DNA of 64,000 nt from positions 1 through 64,000 of the forward strand of contig JABIFG010000241.1 of NCBI GenBank assembly GCA_018650795.1, read 5' to 3'. Below are positions 47,252-56,214 of the stretch, in pieces (the stretch's first letter is position 1; the number at the start of each line of letters is the position of its first letter). Below the pieces are notes generated by a model. The model had not been told where the DNA came from, searched no databases, and saw only the letters and a program-made list of their open reading frames with translations. The translations under genes and the position numbers were made by a program. The DNA comes from Fidelibacterota bacterium. Its GTDB lineage: Bacteria; Fidelibacterota; UBA8477; JABMPR01.

Positions 47252-48180
47252 TGGCTACTCCAAAAAAATTAGCCGGTATTGATAAAGCCGCAATTCTTTT
47301 TGATATATTGGGAGCACGTCTTGCCGGACAGTTATTTCCCAATTTGACCGATCAGGAAATCATTGCAGTTCGCCAGCGTGTACCCCAGGTCAAAAATGTA
47401 CCCTTTGAAGATAAAAAAACGGTACTTGAGGAATTCTACTTCTCCTTCATGTCCAAGAAATTCGCTGCTGAATCCAAAGATGCCACATCCCAACCATTTG
47501 CCTTTCTCGATGGTATGTCTGAGGTTCATCTCGCTTATCTGATTCGTTCAGAACCCACACGTTCTGTTTCCATATTATTGGCCCAGGTTCCTACAGAAAT
47601 GCAAGGACGTCTCCTGCAGAGACTGCCCACTGAGATCCGCACTGAAGCGATGGTAGATCTTGGAAAAATCAAAGACGTCCCACTCGAAGCCGTTCTAGAA
47701 GTTGCCTCAGAATACCGCGAAAAAGCCAAGCAAATTCCATCTCAAGCAGAATACGCAGAGGGTGGCGGTAAAGCGATGGCTAGCCTATTGGGTACCATGG
47801 ACGCCAAAGAACAACGACAATTTCTTGATTATCTCTCCCAGGAAGATCCCGAGCTGGCCAAGGAAGTGAAAAAACATCACTTCACTTTTGAGAATGTGCC
47901 CACGCTGCCAGAGAATATCCTCAGAGATGTATTTAACAGTCTTGATATAGATGATATCGCCCTCGCCTTAAAAGGGCAAGATCAGGAATTAACCGATAGG
48001 GTTGTAGAAAACCTGCCTCAAAAGAAGCAGGCGATGTACGAGCCTAAAGAAGGACCCGTTTCTCGCAAGCAGGTAGAAGGAGCACAGAAAAAGGTTGTGG
48101 AATTCATCCTACAAATGGACGCTGATCCAGAAAATGATTTCAGTATCGAAGAGTTCGCCGAGGCCGACTTTATCGAATAG
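47251..48180 (+). CDS. FliG-like motor-switch protein
   Basis: The 309-residue product shares the FliG plan. N-terminal LAGIDKAAILFDILGARLAG is followed by LTDQEIIAVRQRVPQV; the middle PFAFLDGMSEVHLAYLIRSE contains EPTR at 101-104, where FliG has EHPQ. LPTEIRTEAMVDLGKI follows. The C-terminal FENVPTLPENILRDVFNSLD and ALKGQ block keeps the Lys (Lys241) of the torque domain. By hand alignment Arg281 becomes Lys and the Asp288/289/Arg297 positions are altered. It starts on the last base of the FliF-like gene stop codon. Confidence 0.75.
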   Translation: MATPKKLAGIDKAAILFDILGARLAGQLFPNLTDQEIIAVRQRVPQVKNVPFEDKKTVLEEFYFSFMSKKFAAESKDATSQPFAFLDGMSEVHLAYLIRSEPTRSVSILLAQVPTEMQGRLLQRLPTEIRTEAMVDLGKIKDVPLEAVLEVASEYREKAKQIPSQAEYAEGGGKAMASLLGTMDAKEQRQFLDYLSQEDPELAKEVKKHHFTFENVPTLPENILRDVFNSLDIDDIALALKGQDQELTDRVVENLPQKKQAMYEPKEGPVSRKQVEGAQKKVVEFILQMDADPENDFSIEEFAEADFIE

Positions 48181-48223
48181 CTAGCTGATGAAGATATCTC
48201 CGCTGTCCTGCACTAGCGAGATA

Positions 48224-48265
48224 GGAGGGGAGGCGTCCGCCAGGACTGTCCTCCCCTCCGCCGTT
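48224..48265 (+). terminator. Strong terminator of the motor operon
   Basis: A ten-base GC-rich stem, GGAGGGGAGG with CCTCCCCTCC, encloses an inner GTCC/GGAC stem and is followed by GCCGTTTTT. It ends the plus-strand operon and lies in front of the convergent upp gene. Confidence 0.85.
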
Positions 48266-48284
48266 TTTGGGCTGAACTTAGAGC

Positions 48285-48914
48285 TCAAGTCCCAAAATAT
48301 CGATCGCCTGCATCCCCTAGACCGGGGATGATGTATCCAATATCATTTAATCGTTCATCGACAGAAGCAGTAAAAATGGATACATCAGGATGCTTTGTAA
48401 AGACTTCTTTTATACCCTCAGGTGCACAGATCAGAGTCAATAATCTGATTTCCGTGGCGCTTTGAGCTTTCAACAGATCAATTGCTGCACACGCACTTCC
48501 CCCCGTTGCCAACATGGGATCCATGAGAAAACAGCTATGGGCTGACTTTGAATAATCCGGCAGGTTTTTGTAATAATGCTGGGGTTCGAGACTCTCTTCA
48601 TCTCGATAGAGCCCCACAAATCCGACATGTGCATCTGGTAAAAGATTTAGGCCGACATCCACCATGGCCAGACCTGCTCTTAGAACTGGTATGAACCAGA
48701 CATCTTCAGCCAAGACCATTTCAGTGGTCTTCTGCATGGGAGTTTCGACAGTCTGTTCAACCGTATTTAGTGATTCAGTAGCAGCAACTAACACCATGGT
48801 AGTCAGCCGCTGAGCTGCCTCTCTAAAGCGTTGACTGTCAGTATCTTTACTTCTCAGGATGGCTAAGTTGTGTGAGACGAGTGGATGAGACTTCAACTCA
48901 ATGACTTGGGACAA
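48285..48914 (-). CDS. upp: Uracil phosphoribosyltransferase
   Basis: The 209-residue product has the PRPP-binding loop FLMDPMLATGGSA and the uracil-binding end (YIIPGLGDAGDRYFGT). It converts uracil and PRPP to UMP in pyrimidine salvage. Length and motifs are standard. It is transcribed toward the motor-operon terminator, and is preceded by an AT-rich 155-base gap downstream of lptD. Confidence 0.96.
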   Translation of the reverse strand: MSQVIELKSHPLVSHNLAILRSKDTDSQRFREAAQRLTTMVLVAATESLNTVEQTVETPMQKTTEMVLAEDVWFIPVLRAGLAMVDVGLNLLPDAHVGFVGLYRDEESLEPQHYYKNLPDYSKSAHSCFLMDPMLATGGSACAAIDLLKAQSATEIRLLTLICAPEGIKEVFTKHPDVSIFTASVDERLNDIGYIIPGLGDAGDRYFGT

Positions 48915-49069
48915 CAGAGACTCCGAACTTATGGTTTTTAAAATGCTTATTCTAAAAGTAATCCCATATAAAAAAAAGTCTACGCCTAATCTGCAAAGCT
49001 CTGATTATGTTTTTGGGGCGCTGATGTATCTGTGTTTAAAGCAATAAAAGAGATTGATTCAAAAATGTT

Positions 49070-52000
49070 TTAATAGTTTCTATGCGATGTATGTTCCACT
49101 TTCAGATCCTGAAGCTGGGACGCTTTGGGGCGGATAGTCAGGTTTACCCCTCCCCATCTGCCAACAGGAGTCCAGGATAAAGTCATTTTCCAACAATGTA
49201 AATCTCTGGTTACTCCAACTGAGCTTGGATTAATTTTTTTCTTAATCAGGTCAAAACTTGGTGAATAGGTAATACCCCAATTTTCTGAAAGATTAAACTT
49301 TAGTCCTGTCCTAAGATTAAAAGTCTGTTTGGCTTCCTCCAGGGGATTCTGATGACTATAGGAGTAACTGAAATTGAAATTGGCATTCCAGACAGCTTTG
49401 CTGCGACTTGGGCGGGAACCACCGATATCGGCAAGATTAAACCCTTTAATTGAATCAGCACTCAGACTATCCTCAGGAATAACATTGCGCGCTGTAGATC
49501 TTAATCCACCAGGTGCATCTCCATGCAATTTAAATCCAAAACTAAAACCCGCTCTGGTCATTCGCGGACTGCGAAACTGATTAATCTTATGAGATCCGGT
49601 GGAATCGCGTTCATAAATTTCATAGGTCATACTGGGGCTCAGACGAAAAGATTTACCGATATTTACTTTAATATTACTGGAAATGTCCGAAGCTTTTAGC
49701 GAATCTGCCTTGAAGTTATATGAGCCGGACATACCCCAGGTTAGAAATTGAGCTTTACTCTCCACATCGTTCCTGAACAATTTGTAATCAAAAACATTAT
49801 TGAGCCTGTAGCTCATTCTTAAGGCCTCATTACTCGATGTGGCTCCCAGATCACTTCCTGCAAAGCGGTCAAAACGTTGTACCGCTCCTGTTGTATCCGT
49901 CAGTGATTCCGTATAGCCCCAGAAATCGGTGGAAAAATCAGGGGTGTAACTCAAAGAAACTGAAGGAGTTAAAGTATGTCTGATAGCCTGAAGTGGACCA
50001 ATATGCACTGGGAATATTCCGTAAATTTTGGTGTTCAGGCTGGCGGTGGTGCTAAAGGTTCCGCGACGAATAAAGCCTTCGATCTCTTGCGTTTCAATTG
50101 CGCCAGATCCTGTATCTACGAAGGCCAGTCCATCTTCATCCAGAATGGGATCAAGGTATTTAAAGCCCCAGGCATCCTTGTAGGAAACAGAACCAACTAA
50201 CTTCAAGACCTTTAAGAGCTGAGTATCCCCTGAAAGACTGGTGTTATGATTCCAGGTACGCGCATCTACAATGTCTTCCTGCCATAAGAGGGAATCAACC
50301 TCTGATGTGTCCGGGTTATCATATGAGAGATAACTCCATTTTCTGCGATTACTAAATTGGTTATTGTAGCTCCAGCGAAAATTGTTGTACCAATTTTCTT
50401 GATTGCCCTTAGCCTTAATAATGGGGGCAGAAGCACGGCTAAATCGAAAGGATGGTAGAGCGAGTGTTGGCCCAGTCAGACGAATCCCTGCTGATTCTGG
50501 TGCCTCCTCCACGCGACGGGTAACCTGCATATTTTCATCATACGTTCCGCTGAGAGATGTGGTACTGTTAATGGATTCGAACTTTTTGTTGATAGAAATA
50601 CCTGAATGAAGCTTGGTATTTAAACGCTCCTCCTGATCATGACTATAGCTTCTATCAAAGCTGGCATCACCTGACAAATTGACATCTGCACGGATGGTAA
50701 AACTGGGATCAATGGTCTGTGAATGATTGAATTTGAGCCGCCATTTCCAGTTTGCGGGTTCATTCAGAGCATTACGATCAGAGACCATGGAGGCATCTAT
50801 TTTACCATTGATTTTATAGCGTTTTCGGTAATTTAGAACACTTCTTAAATTGAACTCTTCATACTGATCCCAGAAGGTACCCGTCATTTTAAAATCGGAA
50901 TAATCATTGATCGCCCAATAATAACCAAAGCCCTTTAAAGCACGGCCTCCATTGGAGGGACGGTAGTCATAGGACGGTAGCATAAACCCAGAACTTCTAC
51001 CCTTCTTCTGCGGGAAAACTGCAAAGGGTAGCGCCATGAGGGGAATATCAGCAATATAGAGCACTACCGGTTTGGCGATGATAATTTTATCTGTAAAAAG
51101 CTTCATTTGCTTGCTGTAAAAGTAAAAATGGGGGTGATCCTCAATATCACAGGTGGTGTAATAGCCGTCTTCCATGAGATAGATATCTTCATTGATACGG
51201 GTCAATTCTTTACCATAATAATTGCCGTCATCCATCTTGGTGCGACCGGCAGCAACTTTTCCCCGCTGTGTTTTTAGGTCATACACCATACTCTGACCAT
51301 GGAAATCATCCTGGCCTTTCTGGGACAGAACCGGAAAATCTTCGGAACCAAGGGTATCAATGAGGCTACGGGCTCGGAGTAAGTTTTGGCGCCAGTACAC
51401 ACCGACATGTCCTGCCTTTAGCTTCATATCGCCATAATCAATCGAGGCTCTGGTTTTTAGCTGGGTCGTTTCATGTTGCATACTATAGGCAATATGGTGA
51501 GCCCAATATTTGATGGGAGATTCAATGTCTGTACTACCCCGGGCAGGTGTAAATTCACCCTCTGCCCCACCGGTAACGGTTATGTCCGAGATACTGGAAT
51601 CTGAGAGCAGGATAAACAGGGTATCCCCGCTGACTTTATTACTGCCCTTGTAGCGACCCTCTTCAATCACATTAAAAAAGGAGGTTGCCATCTCAATCAG
51701 GGTGACTGTCTGTGGTTGTCCATCATTGAATTCAACCGCCATGATCTTGCCATCCAGCCAATCAGTGAAGGTGGTATCAGTTGAGGCTTTCCTCTGTGTG
51801 AAATGTGGATTTTCCGGGACATAAACTGATTTCAAATCACCACCATCCATGTGCAGGTTAAAAATATCTCCACTCAGGACAAAATCATCCTCTTGTAAAA
51901 TGGGATCGTCACGCATAATAGCGACATCATCATCCTGCATGTAAACGGCTTGGCCACACGTACCCAGTGCATCTCCACTGCGCAGTTCAACATTCTGCCA

Positions 52001-52702
52001 TGCGAAAAAATAGCCCTCTTCCAGGCTGAGACTGTCCGAATCTATGTACAGAGTTGTGTCTTCAGTTGACCACTTCCTGAATTTTGCATCGCCATAACTG
52101 AGCAGAGAATCTTTGCCTGAAAAATACAATAAATGTTTTCCTGAAACACTGAGACTGTCTGTGGTATTCACCATGGAGGCATTCCCCAGGGCATCCCCGA
52201 GCTGACTATCTTCATAGTAATAAATGGTGTCTGCCTGTAGAGTCGACCCACTATCCACCAGGGCGGGCTGATCAGTTGCCAGAACCTTTTTTAAATCGAT
52301 GTAATAGCCTAGTTTTTGTGCGGTGACAACAAATGGGTCATCCTCAAAACGAGCATCGCCCAGCAGTTCTACATATTCATCACTCCCGCTATAGCGAGCT
52401 GTGTTGCTGCTGAGTTTTGACTCAGGAGTAATGATGGTCACGTGACCAGTGAGCAGGGCTTCATCTCGCTCCATCTGAAATTCCGCTACATCACAGGTGA
52501 GCTGTGTGTCACCACGCCGCATGATTACATCACCAACCAGGCGTCGGTAGGTGATTCCCCCACGATTGAAAGATTCAATTTTATCAGCTTGAATAAGCTC
52601 CAGTTTTTCACCCCGGGCGGCTCTAGCACTGGAATTACCCAAGGGCAATAAGATGCACAGGGTGATGAGGTGAAGGGCTATTGGTCGGAAGAGGGAGTGC
52701 AT
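49070..52702 (-). CDS. lptD: LPS-assembly protein LptD (large form)
   Basis: The 1210-residue product has a signal peptide (HLITLCILLPLGNSSARA). It contains OstA/LptA-like beta-jellyroll repeats (about 40-160, with further such repeats up to about 500: RLVGDVIMRRGDTQLTCDVA, LLTGHVTII) and a large C-terminal barrel. LptD with LptE inserts LPS in the outer leaflet of the outer membrane, so the organism probably makes LPS or a related lipid. It is longer than E. coli LptD (784). It ends about 15 bases from rarA. Confidence 0.9.
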   Translation of the reverse strand: MHSLFRPIALHLITLCILLPLGNSSARAARGEKLELIQADKIESFNRGGITYRRLVGDVIMRRGDTQLTCDVAEFQMERDEALLTGHVTIITPESKLSSNTARYSGSDEYVELLGDARFEDDPFVVTAQKLGYYIDLKKVLATDQPALVDSGSTLQADTIYYYEDSQLGDALGNASMVNTTDSLSVSGKHLLYFSGKDSLLSYGDAKFRKWSTEDTTLYIDSDSLSLEEGYFFAWQNVELRSGDALGTCGQAVYMQDDDVAIMRDDPILQEDDFVLSGDIFNLHMDGGDLKSVYVPENPHFTQRKASTDTTFTDWLDGKIMAVEFNDGQPQTVTLIEMATSFFNVIEEGRYKGSNKVSGDTLFILLSDSSISDITVTGGAEGEFTPARGSTDIESPIKYWAHHIAYSMQHETTQLKTRASIDYGDMKLKAGHVGVYWRQNLLRARSLIDTLGSEDFPVLSQKGQDDFHGQSMVYDLKTQRGKVAAGRTKMDDGNYYGKELTRINEDIYLMEDGYYTTCDIEDHPHFYFYSKQMKLFTDKIIIAKPVVLYIADIPLMALPFAVFPQKKGRSSGFMLPSYDYRPSNGGRALKGFGYYWAINDYSDFKMTGTFWDQYEEFNLRSVLNYRKRYKINGKIDASMVSDRNALNEPANWKWRLKFNHSQTIDPSFTIRADVNLSGDASFDRSYSHDQEERLNTKLHSGISINKKFESINSTTSLSGTYDENMQVTRRVEEAPESAGIRLTGPTLALPSFRFSRASAPIIKAKGNQENWYNNFRWSYNNQFSNRRKWSYLSYDNPDTSEVDSLLWQEDIVDARTWNHNTSLSGDTQLLKVLKLVGSVSYKDAWGFKYLDPILDEDGLAFVDTGSGAIETQEIEGFIRRGTFSTTASLNTKIYGIFPVHIGPLQAIRHTLTPSVSLSYTPDFSTDFWGYTESLTDTTGAVQRFDRFAGSDLGATSSNEALRMSYRLNNVFDYKLFRNDVESKAQFLTWGMSGSYNFKADSLKASDISSNIKVNIGKSFRLSPSMTYEIYERDSTGSHKINQFRSPRMTRAGFSFGFKLHGDAPGGLRSTARNVIPEDSLSADSIKGFNLADIGGSRPSRSKAVWNANFNFSYSYSHQNPLEEAKQTFNLRTGLKFNLSENWGITYSPSFDLIKKKINPSSVGVTRDLHCWKMTLSWTPVGRWGGVNLTIRPKASQLQDLKVEHTSHRNY

Positions 52703-52717
52703 GAGAGTTTGAATGGG

Positions 52718-54055
52718 TTATGAACCAGAAGGTTCCTCAAAGCGGGATGCCCACAAGGTCACGAGACGTTCATATATACGCTTTTCAATACCCTCTGTGC
52801 TGGGTCGATAATATTGTCTGGCTTTCAGCTCATCTGGAAAATAATCCTGCTCGCTAAAATGACCGGGATAATTATGGGGATAGTGATACCCCTTGCCATG
52901 CCCCTGCTCTTTCATCAGGCTGGTAGGTGCATTGCGTAAATGCAGGGGGACCGAATGAGCACCTTCTTCCCGCACTGTTTCCTGGGCGGCCCGCAGGGCC
53001 ATATAGCTGGCATTGCTTTTGGTTGTGGAGGCCAGATAGGTAGTGACTTGTGATAGCACGATAGCACCTTCTGGCATTCCAATAGCATGTACTGCTTGTA
53101 ATCCAGATGTGGCCAGTGTCAAAGCCTGTGGATCAGCGTTGCCGACGTCCTCGGAGGCCAGGATAACCAGGCGTCTTGCAATGAAGATGGGATCCTCTCC
53201 CCCTTCCAGCATCACGGATAGCCAATACAGAGAGGCGTCAGGATCGCTACCCCGCACACTTTTAATAAAAGCAGATATTATATCGTAGTGGTAGTCGCCA
53301 GTTTTGTCGTATAGCTGGTGCTTATTCTGAAGGGCTTCCCTGATGTGTTCGTCAGTGATGGTAATGACTTGATCTTCATCACGATCTGGGGTGGCGATCG
53401 AGGTACTGATTTCCAAAGCGTTTAACAAACGACGCGCATCTCCGGAGACGGACTCTAAAAGTAGATCTCTGCCCTTATCTTCAAACTGAATGTTTTGAGT
53501 GCTCAAAAAGAGGTCTTCTGAAAGAGCATGTTCGAGAATCGACGCGAGATCTTCCTTGCTGTGTGAGGTGAGTTTGAGCACCTGACAACGACTCAGGAGG
53601 GGTGAGATAACTTCAAAGCTGGGATTCTCTGTTGTGGCACCGATAAGTGTGATGATCCCGTTCTCCACAGCCTGGAGCAGGGCGTCCTGTTGGGCTTTGT
53701 TAAAGCGGTGGATTTCATCAATAAACAGGATGCTTGGTTTTCCCAACTCACGATTGGCTTTGGCTTTAGCCATGGCTGCCCGGACATCCTTCACTCCGGA
53801 TGAAACAGCAGAAAGCTCATAGAAGTGAGCGTCTACCTGGCTGGCAATGATTTTGGCCAGCGTGGTTTTTCCACACCCTGGAGGTCCCCAGAGAATGATG
53901 GAAAAGAGTCGGTCTGCTTTAATCGCTTTAGCTAAAAGTCTGTTCTCTGCTACAAGGTGCTGCTGTCCCAAGAAAGCGGCCAGGGTGTTTGGGCGCATGC
54001 GTTCTGCCAGGGGTGGCAGGGTACGTGGGTTTTCGGCATTATTGAAAAGACTCAT
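52718..54055 (-). CDS. rarA: Replication-associated recombination protein RarA
   Basis: The 445-residue AAA+ protein has Walker [12 protein letters not shown], Walker [20 protein letters not shown], sensor 1 [12 protein letters not shown] and the conserved C-terminal [14 protein letters not shown] segment of the MgsA/RarA family. It acts at stalled forks. It lies 16 bases upstream of lptD on the same strand; the two may be co-transcribed. Confidence 0.97.
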   Translation of the reverse strand: MSLFNNAENPRTLPPLAERMRPNTLAAFLGQQHLVAENRLLAKAIKADRLFSIILWGPPGCGKTTLAKIIASQVDAHFYELSAVSSGVKDVRAAMAKAKANRELGKPSILFIDEIHRFNKAQQDALLQAVENGIITLIGATTENPSFEVISPLLSRCQVLKLTSHSKEDLASILEHALSEDLFLSTQNIQFEDKGRDLLLESVSGDARRLLNALEISTSIATPDRDEDQVITITDEHIREALQNKHQLYDKTGDYHYDIISAFIKSVRGSDPDASLYWLSVMLEGGEDPIFIARRLVILASEDVGNADPQALTLATSGLQAVHAIGMPEGAIVLSQVTTYLASTTKSNASYMALRAAQETVREEGAHSVPLHLRNAPTSLMKEQGHGKGYHYPHNYPGHFSEQDYFPDELKARQYYRPSTEGIEKRIYERLVTLWASRFEEPSGS

Positions 54056-54233
54056 GGCCTAGAAAATAACCTCTGTAGGTGATGGAATAAGGAAAAAGTC
54101 ACCTCCCGTTGGTCCTTGGTATTTCTGTTCGCAACAACACCCCCTTTAGCCACTGATTAACACCGGTCTCTTTTCTATGGGATACAAACAGGATACCACC
54201 AAATTCCACACATTAAAAAAAGCTACAGGACAA

Positions 54234-54301
54234 CGGTTCTTGGTATCGGAGCAGTTGACTATGATCAATTGGTTCCAGGTTCGAGTCCTGGGCGGTGTAC
54301 A
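54234..54301 (+). pseudogene. Degenerate tRNA 3' part
   Basis: A perfect T-arm lies at 54275-54291 (CCAGG-TTCGAGT-CCTGG). A five-base variable loop, an anticodon stem (GTTGA/TCAAT) with a six-base loop (CTATGA, one short), a D-arm-like GTTC...GAGC and a 3' acceptor strand GCGGTGTA can be traced. No 5' acceptor strand (ACACCGC) pairs with it upstream. It is therefore a truncated tRNA gene or a recombination scar. The 6-base loop makes the anticodon unreliable, so I do not assign an amino acid. Confidence 0.5.
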
Positions 54302-54302
54302 T

Positions 54303-54338
54303 AAATAAGTCCCTGACTACCAGGGACTTATTTATTTT
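54303..54338 (+). terminator. Terminator after the tRNA-like sequence
   Basis: A perfect stem, AAATAAGTCCCTG with CAGGGACTTATTT, has a 5-base loop and is followed by ATTTTTA. It begins 2 bases after the tRNA-like end, so the unit was once transcribed as a tRNA with its own terminator. Confidence 0.85.
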
Positions 54339-54398
54339 TACGACATTTACCAGTATGATAAATACGTGAATCTCGACCGGTGAAGGATTCTGAGAAAG

Positions 54399-54430
54399 AA
54401 AAGGCCACCTCGTTATGGGGGTGGCCTTTT
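54399..54430 (+). terminator. Second terminator before the MBL gene
   Basis: A perfect stem, AAAAGGCCACC with GGTGGCCTTTT, has a loop of about 10 bases. It closely resembles the hairpin at 179-210. A/T runs on both sides would support termination in either direction. Confidence 0.8.
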
Positions 54431-54537
54431 ATAAAAATTTCGTTATAAAAGGTGAACATAGAGAGTTTCCAGTAGTATATAGACAGGGCATCCCAAGCTG
54501 TAACTACGTAGCAAAGCACAATACGGAGGTGTTGATT

Positions 54538-55530
54538 ATGACGTTTAGAATATCCCCTTTATGGTGGCCTGCTCTAGCCTTGGTATCCCCCTTTGTGACA
54601 TTGTTTCTTATTATCCGCAACAAGCGGTACCGAAAGAATCGTAAACTTGCTCAACAGGTGAATCATAAACGGATCGAGCAGGCGACTGCTCTTGATCTTC
54701 CCGAACTGGATTACTTAGAACTAACAGTTCTAGTTGAAGAAAAAAAAGAAGCTGGATTCATAGGGGATGCGGGTGTATCGTATCTTTTCCGGACCAACCT
54801 GGGGTCTTTACTGTTTGATATGGGGTTCGGCTCCAAACGACCTGCTCTTTCACATAATGTAGAAAAACTTGGATTGGATTTAGATGATGTCGATGCACTT
54901 GCAATTTCACATTTGCATCCTGATCATATGGGTGGTATGTGGGCCACCTTAAAAAAACAAGTGGCCTTACCGACAACATCGGAAAGCAGTCAGGGAAAAC
55001 GTCCCTGTTACCTGCCGGACAAGGCTTCTTCAGGGTCATTTTTATGTGAATTAGTAAAAAACCCACGGCTTTTAAGTGGTGGCATTGGAACCACAGGCCC
55101 GCTTGCCCGAAGTCTTTTTTTCTTAGGGTATACGGAAGAGCAAACCTTAATAGCCAATGTCAAAGGCAAAGGGCTGGTTGTTTTTACCGGATGCGGACAC
55201 CCCACTGTCAAAGTGATCATGAAAATGGTTTCCCAGATTTCAAAAGAACCGGTTTACGCATTTGGCGGTGGGTTGCATTTTCCAATTACCGCGGGAAGAG
55301 GTGACCGTGCCGGTATCCAGCTCCAGCGGTTGATTGGCACGGGCAAACCGCCTTGGAGACTCGTTACAGATGAGGATATGAACAGAACTATTGATCTCCT
55401 AAATCAAATAAGACCGGAAAAAGTATACCTTTCGGGCCATGACAGCTGCGACCATGCATTGCAACTCATGCAGGAAGGGCTTCACGCGGAAACTAAGGTA
55501 CTTAAAGCTGGGGCAACCTATCGCTTTTAA
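54538..55530 (+). CDS. Membrane-anchored metallo-beta-lactamase-fold hydrolase
   Basis: From the ATG at 54538 (GGAGGT 8 bases upstream) the product is 330 residues. A membrane helix lies near residues 10-28 (ALALVSPFVTLFLII), then a basic stretch. The MBL domain has the metal motif SHLHPDHMGG (HxHxDH), a second metal-binding FTGCGHP and a late YLSGHDSCDH. The pattern is closest to the tetrahydromethanopterin-synthesis-type MBL group by eye. The frame runs 41 codons upstream of this ATG through the terminator, so that start is unlikely. Confidence 0.8.
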   Translation: MTFRISPLWWPALALVSPFVTLFLIIRNKRYRKNRKLAQQVNHKRIEQATALDLPELDYLELTVLVEEKKEAGFIGDAGVSYLFRTNLGSLLFDMGFGSKRPALSHNVEKLGLDLDDVDALAISHLHPDHMGGMWATLKKQVALPTTSESSQGKRPCYLPDKASSGSFLCELVKNPRLLSGGIGTTGPLARSLFFLGYTEEQTLIANVKGKGLVVFTGCGHPTVKVIMKMVSQISKEPVYAFGGGLHFPITAGRGDRAGIQLQRLIGTGKPPWRLVTDEDMNRTIDLLNQIRPEKVYLSGHDSCDHALQLMQEGLHAETKVLKAGATYRF

Positions 55531-55539
55531 CGGTTAATT

Positions 55540-55836
55540 ATGGGAAATATCTTAAAAAATTCTGTAGCCATTCGTATACCACCGCTACTAATTTTTTTTG
55601 TTTGTCTGGGATTAGATCTTTCGCTGGAATACGTTTTTTCCATTCACCTAATCAGTCTTTCACTGATACCTCATATTATTGCCGGCTGTATTGCAATCAG
55701 CTCATTTATGGTACTGGTTAGACATAAGACTCCATTCAGTACTGCAAAAGCGACCACGAACGATGCAAGAACTGGCCGAGATTCATATCCAAACTTGAGC
55801 TCCAGAATTGCCTCGATTCATGACTTGCGCTTGTAA
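55540..55836 (+). pseudogene. Truncated isoprenylcysteine methyltransferase-like protein
   Basis: The 98-codon frame gives three hydrophobic segments and then VLVRHKTPFSTAKATTNDARTG, which matches the start of the catalytic region in ICMT-family membrane methyltransferases. The expected GPYRxSRNP motif does not follow; the frame continues GRDSYPNLSSR and stops. It is about 50-60 residues short, and no continuation is seen in the other frames. It is likely a decayed gene 9 bases after the MBL gene. Confidence 0.45.
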
Positions 55837-55884
55837 TCAATCACATTTTTTATAGCTTATAAAAACGAATAGGGATTTCTTTCG

Positions 55885-56064
55885 ATGAAACGATTAGAAC
55901 TAATGCTTGGGCTTGGTCAAATTTCCATGGTTCTTGGACTAACTGGTTTTCTCATAAATACTTATTTCCTGGAGCACAACTCGACGCTCTCCTTTTTTAC
56001 GGGGCTTTTTCTAGGCTTGTCACTGGTAATGAATCTGGCCTATCTCATCTTGCGAAAGAAGTAG
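55885..56064 (+). CDS. 59-residue membrane protein
   Basis: The small gene starts MKRLELMLGLGQIS. It has two hydrophobic segments (roughly 6-27 and 36-56) and a basic LILRKK end. An AGGGA lies about 12 bases before the ATG. No homologue comes to mind. It follows the truncated methyltransferase-like gene by 48 bases and is in the same direction. Confidence 0.55.
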   Translation: MKRLELMLGLGQISMVLGLTGFLINTYFLEHNSTLSFFTGLFLGLSLVMNLAYLILRKK

Positions 56065-56214
56065 CCAGAACCCTTACGCCGCCAGGATTCAATTCCTCCC
56101 CATTTCCACCGTCATCGAAACAGACATCCGTTTAACGATTTTTATTGGGGATTTCTTTGTCTGCCAACAGATTGTGCTCTGAAGTGTGGATTCAACCATA
56201 ACCATAGGAAACTT

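Noticed and set aside
54415-54537. Upstream extension of the MBL-fold gene
   Set aside because: It would begin within the terminator hairpin; the ATG at 54538 has GGAGGT at the right distance and starts just before the membrane helix.
56080-56120. Resemblance of a GGATTCAATTCC...CCACC stretch to a tmRNA/tRNA 3' end
   Set aside because: The putative T-stem does not pair properly and no 5' partner exists; the upstream bases encode a small membrane protein.
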